Part shown: piece after piece, positions 8,487-17,015 of the stretch
Position numbering within the stretch: the stretch's first letter is position 1
Layout: every line of letters starts with the position of its first letter
Source of the DNA: JBGQOJ01 sp052119585
GTDB taxonomy: Bacteria; Pseudomonadota; Alphaproteobacteria; Rhodobacterales; Rhodobacteraceae
Direction of reading: 5' to 3'
Length of the DNA: 64,000 nt
NCBI RefSeq assembly: GCF_052119585.1
Contig: NZ_JBGQOJ010000010.1
Coordinates: forward strand, 62,001 to 126,000
The notes under the pieces: generated by a model
Databases searched by the model: none
Told to the model about the DNA's origin: nothing
What the model saw: the letters and a program-made list of their open reading frames with translations, nothing else
Translations under genes and position numbers: made by a program

Positions 8487-9170
8487 ATGACTCGCCTTGA
8501 ACTTGTCGAAGATACGGGCGACGCGCCGCAGGGCCAGTCGGCCTACAGACGTCTGCTGGACGACATCCGCAGTGGCGTCCTTGCCCCCGGTGCCCGCCTG
8601 CGCGAGGTCGAGCTTGCCGACCGTCTGGGGATCAGCCGCACCCCCGTGCGCGAGGCGATCCGCCAGCTTGAGGCGGACGGGCTTGTCGTTCATATCGCCC
8701 GTCAGGGTGCCACGATCCGCAGTCTGGATTACGCCGAGGTGATGGAGCTGTACGAGATGCGCGCCGTGCTGGAAGGCACCGCCGCGCGCATGGCCGCCCG
8801 CGCCGCAAGCGAGATCGAACTGGGAGAGCTGGAGGCGCTGAACACCGAGCTGGCAGAGGCAGGCGATGCCGGCACCGCCTTTGATCTGAACCGCCAGTTC
8901 CACCTGACGCTGCTGGATGCCGCCAAGAACCGCTATCTGGTGAAATCCATGAACGCCCTGCAAAAGACGCTGCTTATCCTTGGCCCGACCACGCTGATCG
9001 AACCGGAACGTGCAGAGCTGGCCGTCGTCGAACATGCCCGCGTGCTGGACGCGATGCGAGCCCGCGACGGGGCCGCCGCCGAGGTGCAGATGCGCGCCCA
9101 TATCGAGGCCGCGCACCGGGTTCGCCTGCGTGGGCTTCGCACCCGTGAACGCCCGATTGAGGAAAGCTGA
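8487..9170 (+). CDS. GntR-family regulator with FCD ligand-binding domain
   Basis: 227 residues from the ATG at 8487, which has a GAGG ribosome site; an earlier in-frame ATG at 8436 lies upstream of the predicted -10 box. Residues 15-75 form the winged helix (LADRLGISRTPVREAIRQLEADGLV). Residues 85-220 form the FCD domain, with the metal/ligand residues expected in NRQFH and in the two late histidines (EHARVLDAM; MRAHIEAAH). FCD regulators typically bind small carboxylates. It lies directly upstream of tcuA (5-base gap) and is probably the local repressor of tcuAB, responding to a tricarboxylate or its product. Confidence 0.87.
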   Translation: MTRLELVEDTGDAPQGQSAYRRLLDDIRSGVLAPGARLREVELADRLGISRTPVREAIRQLEADGLVVHIARQGATIRSLDYAEVMELYEMRAVLEGTAARMAARAASEIELGELEALNTELAEAGDAGTAFDLNRQFHLTLLDAAKNRYLVKSMNALQKTLLILGPTTLIEPERAELAVVEHARVLDAMRARDGAAAEVQMRAHIEAAHRVRLRGLRTRERPIEES

Positions 9171-9175
9171 TCCAG

Positions 9176-10582
9176 ATGCCAAACACCGAACACCACGCCT
9201 ATCGCGGCCTGTGGGACATCATCGTCGTGGGCGGGGGGAACGCCGCCCTTTGTGCCGCGATCACAGCGGCAGAGACCGGCGCGAAGGTGCTGATCCTTGA
9301 ATCCGCGCCCAAATCCTATCGCGGTGGAAACTCGCGCCACACCCGCAACTTTCGCTGCATGCATCAGGGGCCGTTGTCGGTGCTGACGGACCGCTACGAG
9401 GAAGACGAGTATTTCGACGACCTGATGCTGGTCACCAAGGGCAAGACCGACGAGGCGCTGGCGAGGATGACGATCCGCTCGTCCGAGGAATGTCTGCCAT
9501 GGATGGAGGCGCATGGCGTCCGGTTCCAGCCGTCGCTGTCCGGCACATTGTCGCTGTCGCGCACCAATGCGTTCTTTCTGGGCGGGGGGAAGGCGCTGGT
9601 GAATGCCTATTACAACACGGCGCAGGATCTGGGCGTCACCGTCGCCTATGACGCCGAGGTGACCCATGTGCATCTGGATCACGACCGGTTCACCCATCTT
9701 TACGCCACCATCGGCGGGCAGGAGCTGAAGATAGACGGGCGGGCAATTGTCATTGCATCGGGCGGGTTTCAGGCCGATCTGGACTGGCTTGCGCGGGCAT
9801 GGGGGCCGGCGGCGCGGAACTTTCTTATTCGCGGCACGCCCTACAACCGCGGTGTCGTGCTGAAGGATATGCTGGATCAGGGCTGTGACAGCGTCGGCGA
9901 TCCCACCCAGTGCCACGCCGTTGCCATCGACGGGCGCGCACCGAAATACGACGGCGGGATCGTCACGCGGCTGGACTGTGTGCCGTTCTCGATCGTGGTC
10001 AACAAGGACGGCGACCGTTTCTATGACGAGGGCGAGGATGTCTGGCCCAAACGCTATGCGATCTGGGGGCGGCTGGTGGCGGGGCAGCCCGAACAGGTGG
10101 GCTATTCCATCATCGACAGCAAGTCGATCGACCTGTTCATGCCTTCGGTGTTCAAACCGGTCAAGGCCGACACGATCGAGGAGCTGGGCGAGCAACTGGG
10201 CATTTCCGGCGCGGCCCTTGCCAAGACCGTCGCCAGCTTCAACGCGGCCTGCCAGCCGGGGGACTTTCACCCGACGGAACTGGACGGAGTTGCGACCAAG
10301 GGCATCAATATCCCCAAAACCAACTGGGCGCGGCCCATAGATACGCCGCCGTTCTATGGCTATCAGCTGCGCCCCGGTGTGACCTTCACCTATCTGGGGC
10401 TGAAGGTGTCGAACACCGCGCAGGTCCATACCCCCGCAGGCCCGTTGCAGAACGTCTGGGCCGCTGGGGAAATCATGGCAGGCTCGATCCTTGGTCAGGG
10501 GTATCTGGCGGGATTTGGCATGACAATCGGAACCGTCTTTGGACGCATCGCAGGAAAAGAGGCCGCTGCCTATGTCAATTGA
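9176..10582 (+). CDS. tcuA: FAD-dependent tricarballylate dehydrogenase TcuA
   Basis: 468 residues. N-terminal dinucleotide-binding motif DIIVVGGGNAALCAA (about 14-28), FAD-contact region ESAPKSYRGGNSRHTRN, a central fumarate-reductase-like capping region, and a C-terminal AGEIMAGSILGQGYLAGFGM flavin motif. Length and motifs fit TcuA of the succinate dehydrogenase/fumarate reductase flavoprotein superfamily, which oxidises tricarballylate to cis-aconitate. tcuB starts inside its 3' end (11-base overlap), so the two are coupled. Alternative: a related flavoprotein for another polycarboxylate. Confidence 0.87.
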   Translation: MPNTEHHAYRGLWDIIVVGGGNAALCAAITAAETGAKVLILESAPKSYRGGNSRHTRNFRCMHQGPLSVLTDRYEEDEYFDDLMLVTKGKTDEALARMTIRSSEECLPWMEAHGVRFQPSLSGTLSLSRTNAFFLGGGKALVNAYYNTAQDLGVTVAYDAEVTHVHLDHDRFTHLYATIGGQELKIDGRAIVIASGGFQADLDWLARAWGPAARNFLIRGTPYNRGVVLKDMLDQGCDSVGDPTQCHAVAIDGRAPKYDGGIVTRLDCVPFSIVVNKDGDRFYDEGEDVWPKRYAIWGRLVAGQPEQVGYSIIDSKSIDLFMPSVFKPVKADTIEELGEQLGISGAALAKTVASFNAACQPGDFHPTELDGVATKGINIPKTNWARPIDTPPFYGYQLRPGVTFTYLGLKVSNTAQVHTPAGPLQNVWAAGEIMAGSILGQGYLAGFGMTIGTVFGRIAGKEAAAYVN

Positions 10583-11648
10583 ACTGATAGACGAGGCGCG
10601 CCGCCAGATCGAGATTTGCAACGCCTGCCGCTATTGCGAGGGGTTCTGTTCGGTGTTTCCCGCCATGACGCGGGACAAGGCGTTTGCCGATGGCGACATC
10701 ACCCATCTGGCGAACCTGTGCCACAACTGCCGGGGCTGCTACTATTCGTGCCAATACACCGAACCGCATGAATTTGCCCTGAACCTGCCCGCGGCGCTGG
10801 CCGAGGTGCGGCAGGACAGCTGGGAACGGCACGCATGGCCGAAACCCTTTGCGACTGCGTACCAGTCCAGCGGCGTTGCGATTGCGGGCGTGTTGGTCGT
10901 GACGCTGGCGGCGCTGTTCGCCGCGATCCAGTGGCTTACACCCGCAAGCGGCGAGGGGTTCTATGCGTCCCTGGCTCATACCGCGATGGTCGCCATTTTC
11001 GCCCCTGCGTTTTTGCTGCCGCTGTTGACTGTCGCCCTGTCACTGCGCGCCTACTGGCGCGAGGTGGGCGGGCGCGGCATCAGGTGGGCAGAGGTTCTGG
11101 CCGCGTCAAAATCCGCAGGGACGATGCGCAATCTGGACGGCGGGCAGGGGCAGGGGTGCAACTTTGAACAGGAAGACCGCTATTCCAACGCGCGGCGCTA
11201 TTTGCATCAGGCAGTGATGTATGGCTTTCTTTTGTGCTTTGCCTCGACGGGGTCCGCGACCCTGCTGCACTATCTTGCGGGGATAGAGGCGCCCTATGGA
11301 TTTTTCAGCCTGCCGAAACTGCTGGGCGTGCCGGGCGGGATTCTGTTGTGTATAGGCACTGTCGGGTTGGCCTATCTGAAAACAAAGGCCGATCCGGCGC
11401 TGGGGGCCGTGCGGGTCTGGGGCGGAGAGATGGGGTTCGTGGCCCTGCTGTTCGCCGTCGCACTGACCGGTCTGGTGCTTTATGCGGCGACGGGAACGGC
11501 GGCGGTGCCCGCATTGCTGGCGGTGCATCTGGGCGCGGTTCTGGCGTTCTTTCTGTTGCTGCCCTACACCAAGATGATCCACGGGTTTTACCGGATGGCG
11601 GCGCTGATTGTGGAACACCAAAAGGCGGCGAATCACGCGGGGCGGTAG
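10572..11648 (+). CDS. tcuB: TcuB/CitB-type iron-sulfur and membrane electron-transfer protein
   Basis: 358 residues from the ATG at 10572 inside the end of tcuA. An N-terminal ferredoxin-like part carries two four-cysteine clusters (Cys16/19/22/26 and Cys50/53/56/60, in CNACRYCEGFC and CHNCRGCYYSC), expected to hold two 4Fe-4S centres. The rest is a membrane region of about six helices with conserved histidines, probably haem-binding. TcuB reoxidises the flavin of TcuA and passes electrons to the quinone pool. Its last 16 bases overlap the convergent histidine kinase gene. Confidence 0.86.
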   Translation: MSIELIDEARRQIEICNACRYCEGFCSVFPAMTRDKAFADGDITHLANLCHNCRGCYYSCQYTEPHEFALNLPAALAEVRQDSWERHAWPKPFATAYQSSGVAIAGVLVVTLAALFAAIQWLTPASGEGFYASLAHTAMVAIFAPAFLLPLLTVALSLRAYWREVGGRGIRWAEVLAASKSAGTMRNLDGGQGQGCNFEQEDRYSNARRYLHQAVMYGFLLCFASTGSATLLHYLAGIEAPYGFFSLPKLLGVPGGILLCIGTVGLAYLKTKADPALGAVRVWGGEMGFVALLFAVALTGLVLYAATGTAAVPALLAVHLGAVLAFFLLLPYTKMIHGFYRMAALIVEHQKAANHAGR

Positions 11649-12955
11649 CGCGCCTCGAACCCGGCCGAGTGCCCCGTCGCCGGGGATGCAAGGGCAAGCG
11701 TTCCGCCCGACCCCGTGGCAATCGCGGCAGCGATGGCAAGGCCAAGCCCGGTGCCATCTGCCCCTGTCGTTCCACGGGTGAAGGGGCGCGAAAGCTGCGC
11801 CAACAGATCGGGGGGAACGAACGGCCCCGCATTGGTCACGGTCAGCCCGCCATCGTCCGTCAGGGCGACAAGGACGGGTTGGGCGGGCTCGCCATGTTTC
11901 AGGGCATTCTCGATCAGGTTTCGCGCCAGAATGGCAAAGGCATCCAGATCGACGCTCGACAGGGCAGGCCCCTTGGGCCGCGTCACCCTTACCCGCGCGG
12001 CATCCGGGCCAAGCTCGGCCACCACCAGCGCCAGCGCGGGTGCCACATCGACGGGCGTTTCCGACCGCAACTGTCCGCCTTCGGCCCGTGCCAGTTGCAT
12101 CAGTTTCTCGGACAGTCGCGACAGCCGTTGCAGCGATCCCTCGATCAGGATTGCGCGATCGCGGGCGGTTTTGTCATTGGTCTCGGCGATCAGTCTTTGC
12201 GTCTGGGCCAAAGCCGCGGCAACCGGCGTGCGTAACTCATGCGCGGAATTGGCGGTGAAACTGCGCTCTGCCTCCAATGTGCGGCGCACCCGCGTTAACA
12301 AGGTGTTCACGGCCCCCGCAAGGGGCTCGATTTCCGACGGCAGGTTGCCCGTCGCGACAGGGGCCAGATCGCCGCTGCCGCGCGCCTCGATCTCGGAGCG
12401 GAGGGCGCGGACCTGTCGCATGGAAACGCGAACCAGCGCCCAGATACCCAACAGGCTAAGCGGAACAAGAACGCCAAGCGGATAGGCCAGACCCGTCAGC
12501 GCCTCTTTTGCGACGGACCGGCGATGGGACAGCGGTTCGGCAACGGCGATGCTCACGGTGCCTTGCAGGGCGCTGTCGAAATAAAGGCGGTGGGTCGCGC
12601 TATTGGCAAAGCCGTTCTGCGTGAAGGGCGGAAATACGTCATCCTGTGCATCATGCGACCGCAGCAAAACGCGACCCTCGGCATCGCGCACCAGATAGGT
12701 GAAATATTCGTCATGGGCGCGCAGCGTGGCGACGCGCTGCGACAGGCCTTCTTCCTCGCGGTTGATGATGTCGAGAACCGCCAAGGGCAGGATGCGCTGC
12801 GCTGTTTCCTCAAGTGCGCTGTCGAACACCTCGTCCATTTCGTGGCGCATGTTGCGGGCGGTCACGACGCTGGCCGCCACCCACAACAGGCTGATCCCCA
12901 GAACAAGGCTTATCGACAACCGCCATTGCAGGCTGCGCGGCCACATCAGGCGCAA
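11633..12955 (-). CDS. Sensor histidine kinase (QseC/PmrB-like)
   Basis: 440 residues. Two membrane helices (about 15-32 and 155-175) flank a periplasmic sensor of about 120 residues. HAMP-like linker, dimerisation helix with His239 in SAHELRTPVAAALAQ, N-box NLIENALKHG and lid GADGTGLGLAIA follow. It is the second gene of a minus-strand operon, starting 10 bases inside the response regulator gene. The operon is divergent to the PepSY/DUF2271/ApbE locus, which it probably controls. The ligand is unknown; kinases of this type next to PepSY proteins often respond to metals, haem or envelope redox stress (inference). Confidence 0.84.
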   Translation of the reverse strand: MRLMWPRSLQWRLSISLVLGISLLWVAASVVTARNMRHEMDEVFDSALEETAQRILPLAVLDIINREEEGLSQRVATLRAHDEYFTYLVRDAEGRVLLRSHDAQDDVFPPFTQNGFANSATHRLYFDSALQGTVSIAVAEPLSHRRSVAKEALTGLAYPLGVLVPLSLLGIWALVRVSMRQVRALRSEIEARGSGDLAPVATGNLPSEIEPLAGAVNTLLTRVRRTLEAERSFTANSAHELRTPVAAALAQTQRLIAETNDKTARDRAILIEGSLQRLSRLSEKLMQLARAEGGQLRSETPVDVAPALALVVAELGPDAARVRVTRPKGPALSSVDLDAFAILARNLIENALKHGEPAQPVLVALTDDGGLTVTNAGPFVPPDLLAQLSRPFTRGTTGADGTGLGLAIAAAIATGSGGTLALASPATGHSAGFEARYRPA

Positions 12956-13608
12956 CCGCCAAGCCGGTAACCGACGCCACGCTGGGTTTCGATCGCGTCA
13001 TGCCCCAGCTTTTTGCGCAAGCGGCTGACATGCACCTCGATCGTGTTGCTTTCGACCTCTGCGCTAAAGGAATACAGCCGTTCCTCCAGTTGCGCCTTCG
13101 ACATGATCTGGCCAGGCCGCTGCACGAACGCCTCGAACAGGACCCATTCGCGGGCGGTCAGCGCGACAGGTTTTCCGGCGCGGCGAATGGCGCGGGCGGC
13201 CAGATCTATCTGCAAGGCGCCGATCTCGACCAATGGGTTTGGATTGCCGGAATAGCGCCGCGCGACCGCGTTCAGCCGTGCGGAAAGTTCCGACAGGTTG
13301 AATGGCTTGACCATATAGTCGTCGGCGCCCGCGTTCAGCCCCTCGATACGGTCGGATATCTGGTCAAGCGCGGTCAGGATGATCACCGGCGTGACATCGC
13401 CGCTGGCCCTGCGCGCACGCAAGAACGGCAGGCCGCGCCCGTCGGGCAGCATCAGGTCCAGCAGCACAAGGTCATAGGTGGCGCTGTCGACATGGTCGCT
13501 GGCATCGTCCAGCCGCGTGACCCAATCAACCGAATGACCGTCGGCGTCGATCTGGTCGCGCACAGCGGCCCCCAGAACGGTATCATCCTCGATCAGCAGC
13601 ACGCGCAT
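12946..13608 (-). CDS. OmpR-family response regulator
   Basis: 220 residues. Receiver domain with acidic pair near 8-9, Asp51 in DLVLLDLMLPDGRG and Lys in MVKPFN, then a winged-helix output domain (about 125-218) with the NTIEVHVSRLRKKLG segment. First gene of the two-component operon with the kinase at 11633. It is transcribed away from the PepSY gene at 13747; the shared 138-base spacer contains one of two matching 52-bp dyads, so this regulator is the obvious candidate to bind them and to control itself. Confidence 0.87.
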   Translation of the reverse strand: MRVLLIEDDTVLGAAVRDQIDADGHSVDWVTRLDDASDHVDSATYDLVLLDLMLPDGRGLPFLRARRASGDVTPVIILTALDQISDRIEGLNAGADDYMVKPFNLSELSARLNAVARRYSGNPNPLVEIGALQIDLAARAIRRAGKPVALTAREWVLFEAFVQRPGQIMSKAQLEERLYSFSAEVESNTIEVHVSRLRKKLGHDAIETQRGVGYRLGGCA

Positions 13609-13652
13609 TCCGTTATCCTTCTGTCTTTTCCTACAGCTTATTGCGCTGCAAA

Positions 13653-13704
13653 GCTGACGGCCACCTTAAGTTCAAATTTCCCCGCCTTAAGGTTGGCGTC
13701 AGGC
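13653..13704. promoter_or_regulatory. 52-bp dyad operator, copy A
   Basis: Left arm CTGACGGCCACCTTAAG and right arm CTTAAGGTTGGCGTCAG form an imperfect inverted repeat centred in the intergenic region between the response regulator gene and the PepSY gene. The same 52-base arrangement with conserved arms and diverged centre recurs at 14208. The CTTAAGG core resembles sites of OmpR/PmrA/QseB-type regulators. It lies 42 bases from the PepSY start and 44 bases from the response regulator start, so it may serve both. Confidence 0.65.
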
Positions 13705-13746
13705 AAGCATGCGAAAAGGCAGCATCCACCCCGAACGGGAGCCAGA

Positions 13747-14100
<354 letters not shown>

Positions 14101-14151
14101 TCGCATGCGTCGGGTCCTGCCGGTGTTGATCGGCACCAAAGGCCCGACCAT

Positions 14152-14189
14152 GAAGCGCCCCGCACCTCCCCTGCGGGGCGCTTCTTTTT
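14152..14189 (+). terminator. Intrinsic terminator after the PepSY gene
   Basis: A 13-bp stem (GAAGCGCCCCGCA / TGCGGGGCGCTTC) with a 7-base loop is followed by a run of five T. It separates the PepSY gene from the DUF2271 operon and sits just before dyad copy B. Confidence 0.88.
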
Positions 14190-14207
14190 CCCCGACAAGG
14201 AATAAAA

Positions 14208-14259
14208 GCTGACGCCGACCTGAAGCAGGTTCCCCCCGCCGTTCAGGATGCCGTCAGGC
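14208..14259. promoter_or_regulatory. 52-bp dyad operator, copy B
   Basis: Arms CTGACGCCGACCTGAAG and TTCAGGATGCCGTCAGG match copy A at 30 of the 36 outer positions with identical total length, while the central 16 bases differ. It lies 50 bases before the DUF2271 start and after the terminator, where an activator site for the downstream operon is expected. Confidence 0.65.
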
Positions 14260-14309
14260 CCCGCCCGTAGACCCGATACATAGTGAAATAAATGACCGGA
14301 GTACCCCCG

Positions 14310-14780
14310 ATGAAATCCCTTTTGACCGCCCTTGCGATGACGACGGCGCTGACCCTTCCGGGGATGGCGTTTGCCCGCCCCGTGACACTGACCGCCACGT
14401 TAAGCCAATACGGCGGGCAGGGCGCGTATCTTGCCCTTTATGTCACCGACGCAAAGGGTGCCTATGTTGAAACGCTTTGGGTGGCGGGTGGTAAAACGAA
14501 ATATTACAAGCACTTGTCTGACTGGTCGCGCGTCGCAGGGGCTGATCTTTCCCGGGTCGACGGGATCACGGGGGCCAGCGTCGGTCAGGGACGGTCGCTG
14601 AAAATCTCGGTTGATGTGGCCGACGCGCTGATCGACGCAGGCTATGAACTGCACATCGACGCCGCGGTCGAGGACATGCGCGACAGCCCCTCCGAGATCG
14701 TCGTGCCGCTGACTGCTGCGGGGGGCGGAAAACCCGCCAAGGGCCGCCGCTATATCCAGTCCTTCCAATACGACATGTAA
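14310..14780 (+). CDS. DUF2271 periplasmic protein with candidate flavinylation motif
   Basis: 156 residues from the ATG at 14310 (GGAG 9 bases upstream). Signal peptide with cleavage near residue 22 (PGMAFA). The body matches the DUF2271 pattern (GGQGAYLALYVTDAKGAYVETLWVAG; WSRVAG). Residues 84-90 read DGITGAS, which fits the D-x-x-[S/T]-G-A-[S/T] motif modified by ApbE, with Ser90 as the expected FMN acceptor. An apbE gene lies two genes downstream. It is therefore likely to be a periplasmic flavoprotein accepting electrons from the membrane reductase encoded next. The motif is seen; the modification is inferred. Confidence 0.78.
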   Translation: MKSLLTALAMTTALTLPGMAFARPVTLTATLSQYGGQGAYLALYVTDAKGAYVETLWVAGGKTKYYKHLSDWSRVAGADLSRVDGITGASVGQGRSLKISVDVADALIDAGYELHIDAAVEDMRDSPSEIVVPLTAAGGGKPAKGRRYIQSFQYDM

Positions 14781-14807
14781 GCGCAACAGCGGAAAGGGAC
14801 GACAGCC

Positions 14808-17015
14808 ATGCTGCGCCAGCTTCATAAGTTTCCGGGTCTGATTGCGGGTGTGCTTGTCACCGTTCTGGCATCAAGCGGCTCTGTTCTGTCGGTTTTCCCC
14901 GCACTGGAAAGGGTGCAAACCGTGGCCCAGCCAGCCAGCCCGCCGGATGTGGCGGAACTGGCGGGGCGGGTGGTGGCGCATTATCCCGGTGTAGAGCAGA
15001 TAAAGCGCAGCGCCTCGGGCAAGATCGTCGCCTATTACTTTGACAAAGACGTGCCCGGCGCGGTGGTGGTCGATCCGGCGACGGGCGCGGGGCTTGGGCC
15101 GGTTCAGTCGTCGCGGGTGGAGCGTTGGGTGACAGACCTGCACCGCTCGTTGTTTCTGGATGATGGCGGGCGGATGGTCGCGGGGGCGGGCGCGCTGGCG
15201 ATGATACTGCTGGCGGTGTCGGGGTTGCAGATGACCGCGCGGCGGATGGGCGGTTGGCGGTTTCTGCTGCGGCCTGCGCGTGGCACAGGGGCACAGCGCC
15301 TGCACGTTGATCTGGGCCGGATTGCGGTCGCGGGGTTGCTGCTGTCGTCGGTCACGGCGTTTTACATGGTGATGACCACATTCGCGATCATACCCGACGG
15401 TATGTCGTCATCCCCCGCATTTCCAACCGAACTGAACGGCGGTGCGACGCGTCCGGTGGAACAGATCGCAGCGCTGCAAAACGTGGCCTTGGCCGAGTTC
15501 CGCGAGCTGAGCTTTCCCTATGCCGGTGATCCGACAGATGTGTTCACCCTGACCACCGCTACTGGCGAGGGCTTTATAGATCAGGCCACGGGGCAGATGC
15601 TGGTCTGGCAGGAGTTCAACACCGCACAGCGGGTCTATGAATTCATCTATATGCTGCACACGGGGCAGGGGCTGTGGTGGCTGGGCCTGATCCTTGGCGT
15701 GATGGCGCTGGGCGTGCCCGTCATGGCCGCGACCGGCGCACTCGTCTGGTGGGCCCGCAGGCGCGCGCGCCCCCGCATCGCCGCCAATGTCGCGGCGCAT
15801 TCGGCAGATACCATCATCCTTGTCGGCAGCGAGGGCGGCAGCACATGGGGGTTTGCGCGCACCCTGCATGACGCGCTGACAGCCTTGGGGCACAAGGTGC
15901 ATACCGGTGCCATGGGCAACATCGCGCCAGACTATGCCGCAGCGCAGCGCATGTTCATTCTGGCGGCAACCTACGGCGATGGCGCGGCTCCGGCCAGTGC
16001 CAGGGACTTTATGGCGCGGCTGGATGGGATGACCGCACCCGCCTTTCCGGTGGCGGTTCTGGGGTTCGGCGACAGGCAATTCCCGAAGTTCTGCCAATTC
16101 GCCACAGATATAGAGGAGGCGCTGGCGCAAAAGGGCTGGGCCGCACTGATGCCGTCGCACAGGATCGACCGGCAATCCGCGCAGGAGTTTGCGCGGTGGG
16201 GGCAGGCGCTGTCGGTCCATCTGCCGCAGCCGGTTGATCTGGTGCATGTGCCCGTCCTGCCACGCAGCCGGTCCCTGACCCTGCTTTCGCGCAGCGACTA
16301 CGGGGCAGAGGTGCAGGCACCGACAAGCATCTTCCGCTTTGCCCTGCCCGGCCACGGGCTGTTCGCCCGCCTGACAGGCCGCGCCTTTCCGCGCTTTGCC
16401 GCCGGTGATCTGGTGGGGATCATGGCACCCGACAGCACGATGCCGCGCTACTATTCTCTGGCCTCCTCGTCCTGCGACGGGGTGCTGGAAATCTGCGTGC
16501 GCAAGCACCCCGGCGGGCTGTGTTCCGGCCATTTGCACGGGCTGCAACAGGGCGACCGGATCGAGTGCTTTATAAAGTCCAACCCCGATTTCCGCCCCGC
16601 AAAGGGCCGGTCGCCGGTGATCCTGATCGGTGCGGGCACCGGTGTGGGGCCGCTGGCCGGGTTCATCCGAAATAACCATAAGGCGCGCCCGATGCATCTG
16701 TATTTCGGGGGCCGTGATCCGGCGTCGGATTTCCTCTATCGGTCCGAACTCTATCGCTGGCTGGCGGACAAGAACCTGACCACGCTGACCACGGCATTCT
16801 CTCGCGTGGCCGGTCGCGCCTATGTGCAGGACAGCTTGCGCCGGGATGCGCCGCACCTGCGGGATCTGATCGCGGGCGGGGCGCAGATCATGGTGTGCGG
16901 TGGCCGCGATATGGCGCAGGGTGTCAGGGATGCGCTGGCAGAGGTGCTGTTGCCGGTCGGCCTTGATCCTGTCACCCTCAAGGCTGCGGGGCGCTATGCA
17001 GAAGATGTCTACTGA
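14808..17015 (+). CDS. PepSY-TM / flavodoxin / ferredoxin-reductase fusion
   Basis: 735 residues. Residues 1-320 form a PepSY-associated membrane unit with four helices (about 10-30, 122-142, 170-192, 288-315) and periplasmic PepSY regions. Histidines at 112, 166 and 284 next to helices are candidate haem ligands. Residues 333-475 form a flavodoxin-like FMN domain (VGSEGGSTWGFA, ATYGDG, LGFGDRQF). Residues 480-735 form a FAD/NAD(P)H reductase (RYYSLASSS, GAGTGVGPLAGF, VCGGRDMAQGV). Predicted path: cytosolic NAD(P)H to FAD to FMN, then across the membrane, probably to the DUF2271 flavoprotein. The 3' end overlaps apbE. Confidence 0.85.
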   Translation: MLRQLHKFPGLIAGVLVTVLASSGSVLSVFPALERVQTVAQPASPPDVAELAGRVVAHYPGVEQIKRSASGKIVAYYFDKDVPGAVVVDPATGAGLGPVQSSRVERWVTDLHRSLFLDDGGRMVAGAGALAMILLAVSGLQMTARRMGGWRFLLRPARGTGAQRLHVDLGRIAVAGLLLSSVTAFYMVMTTFAIIPDGMSSSPAFPTELNGGATRPVEQIAALQNVALAEFRELSFPYAGDPTDVFTLTTATGEGFIDQATGQMLVWQEFNTAQRVYEFIYMLHTGQGLWWLGLILGVMALGVPVMAATGALVWWARRRARPRIAANVAAHSADTIILVGSEGGSTWGFARTLHDALTALGHKVHTGAMGNIAPDYAAAQRMFILAATYGDGAAPASARDFMARLDGMTAPAFPVAVLGFGDRQFPKFCQFATDIEEALAQKGWAALMPSHRIDRQSAQEFARWGQALSVHLPQPVDLVHVPVLPRSRSLTLLSRSDYGAEVQAPTSIFRFALPGHGLFARLTGRAFPRFAAGDLVGIMAPDSTMPRYYSLASSSCDGVLEICVRKHPGGLCSGHLHGLQQGDRIECFIKSNPDFRPAKGRSPVILIGAGTGVGPLAGFIRNNHKARPMHLYFGGRDPASDFLYRSELYRWLADKNLTTLTTAFSRVAGRAYVQDSLRRDAPHLRDLIAGGAQIMVCGGRDMAQGVRDALAEVLLPVGLDPVTLKAAGRYAEDVY

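Noticed and set aside
15408..16856. 482-codon frame antisense to the PepSY-flavodoxin-reductase gene
   Set aside because: The plus-strand gene has clear domain motifs throughout; the antisense product does not.
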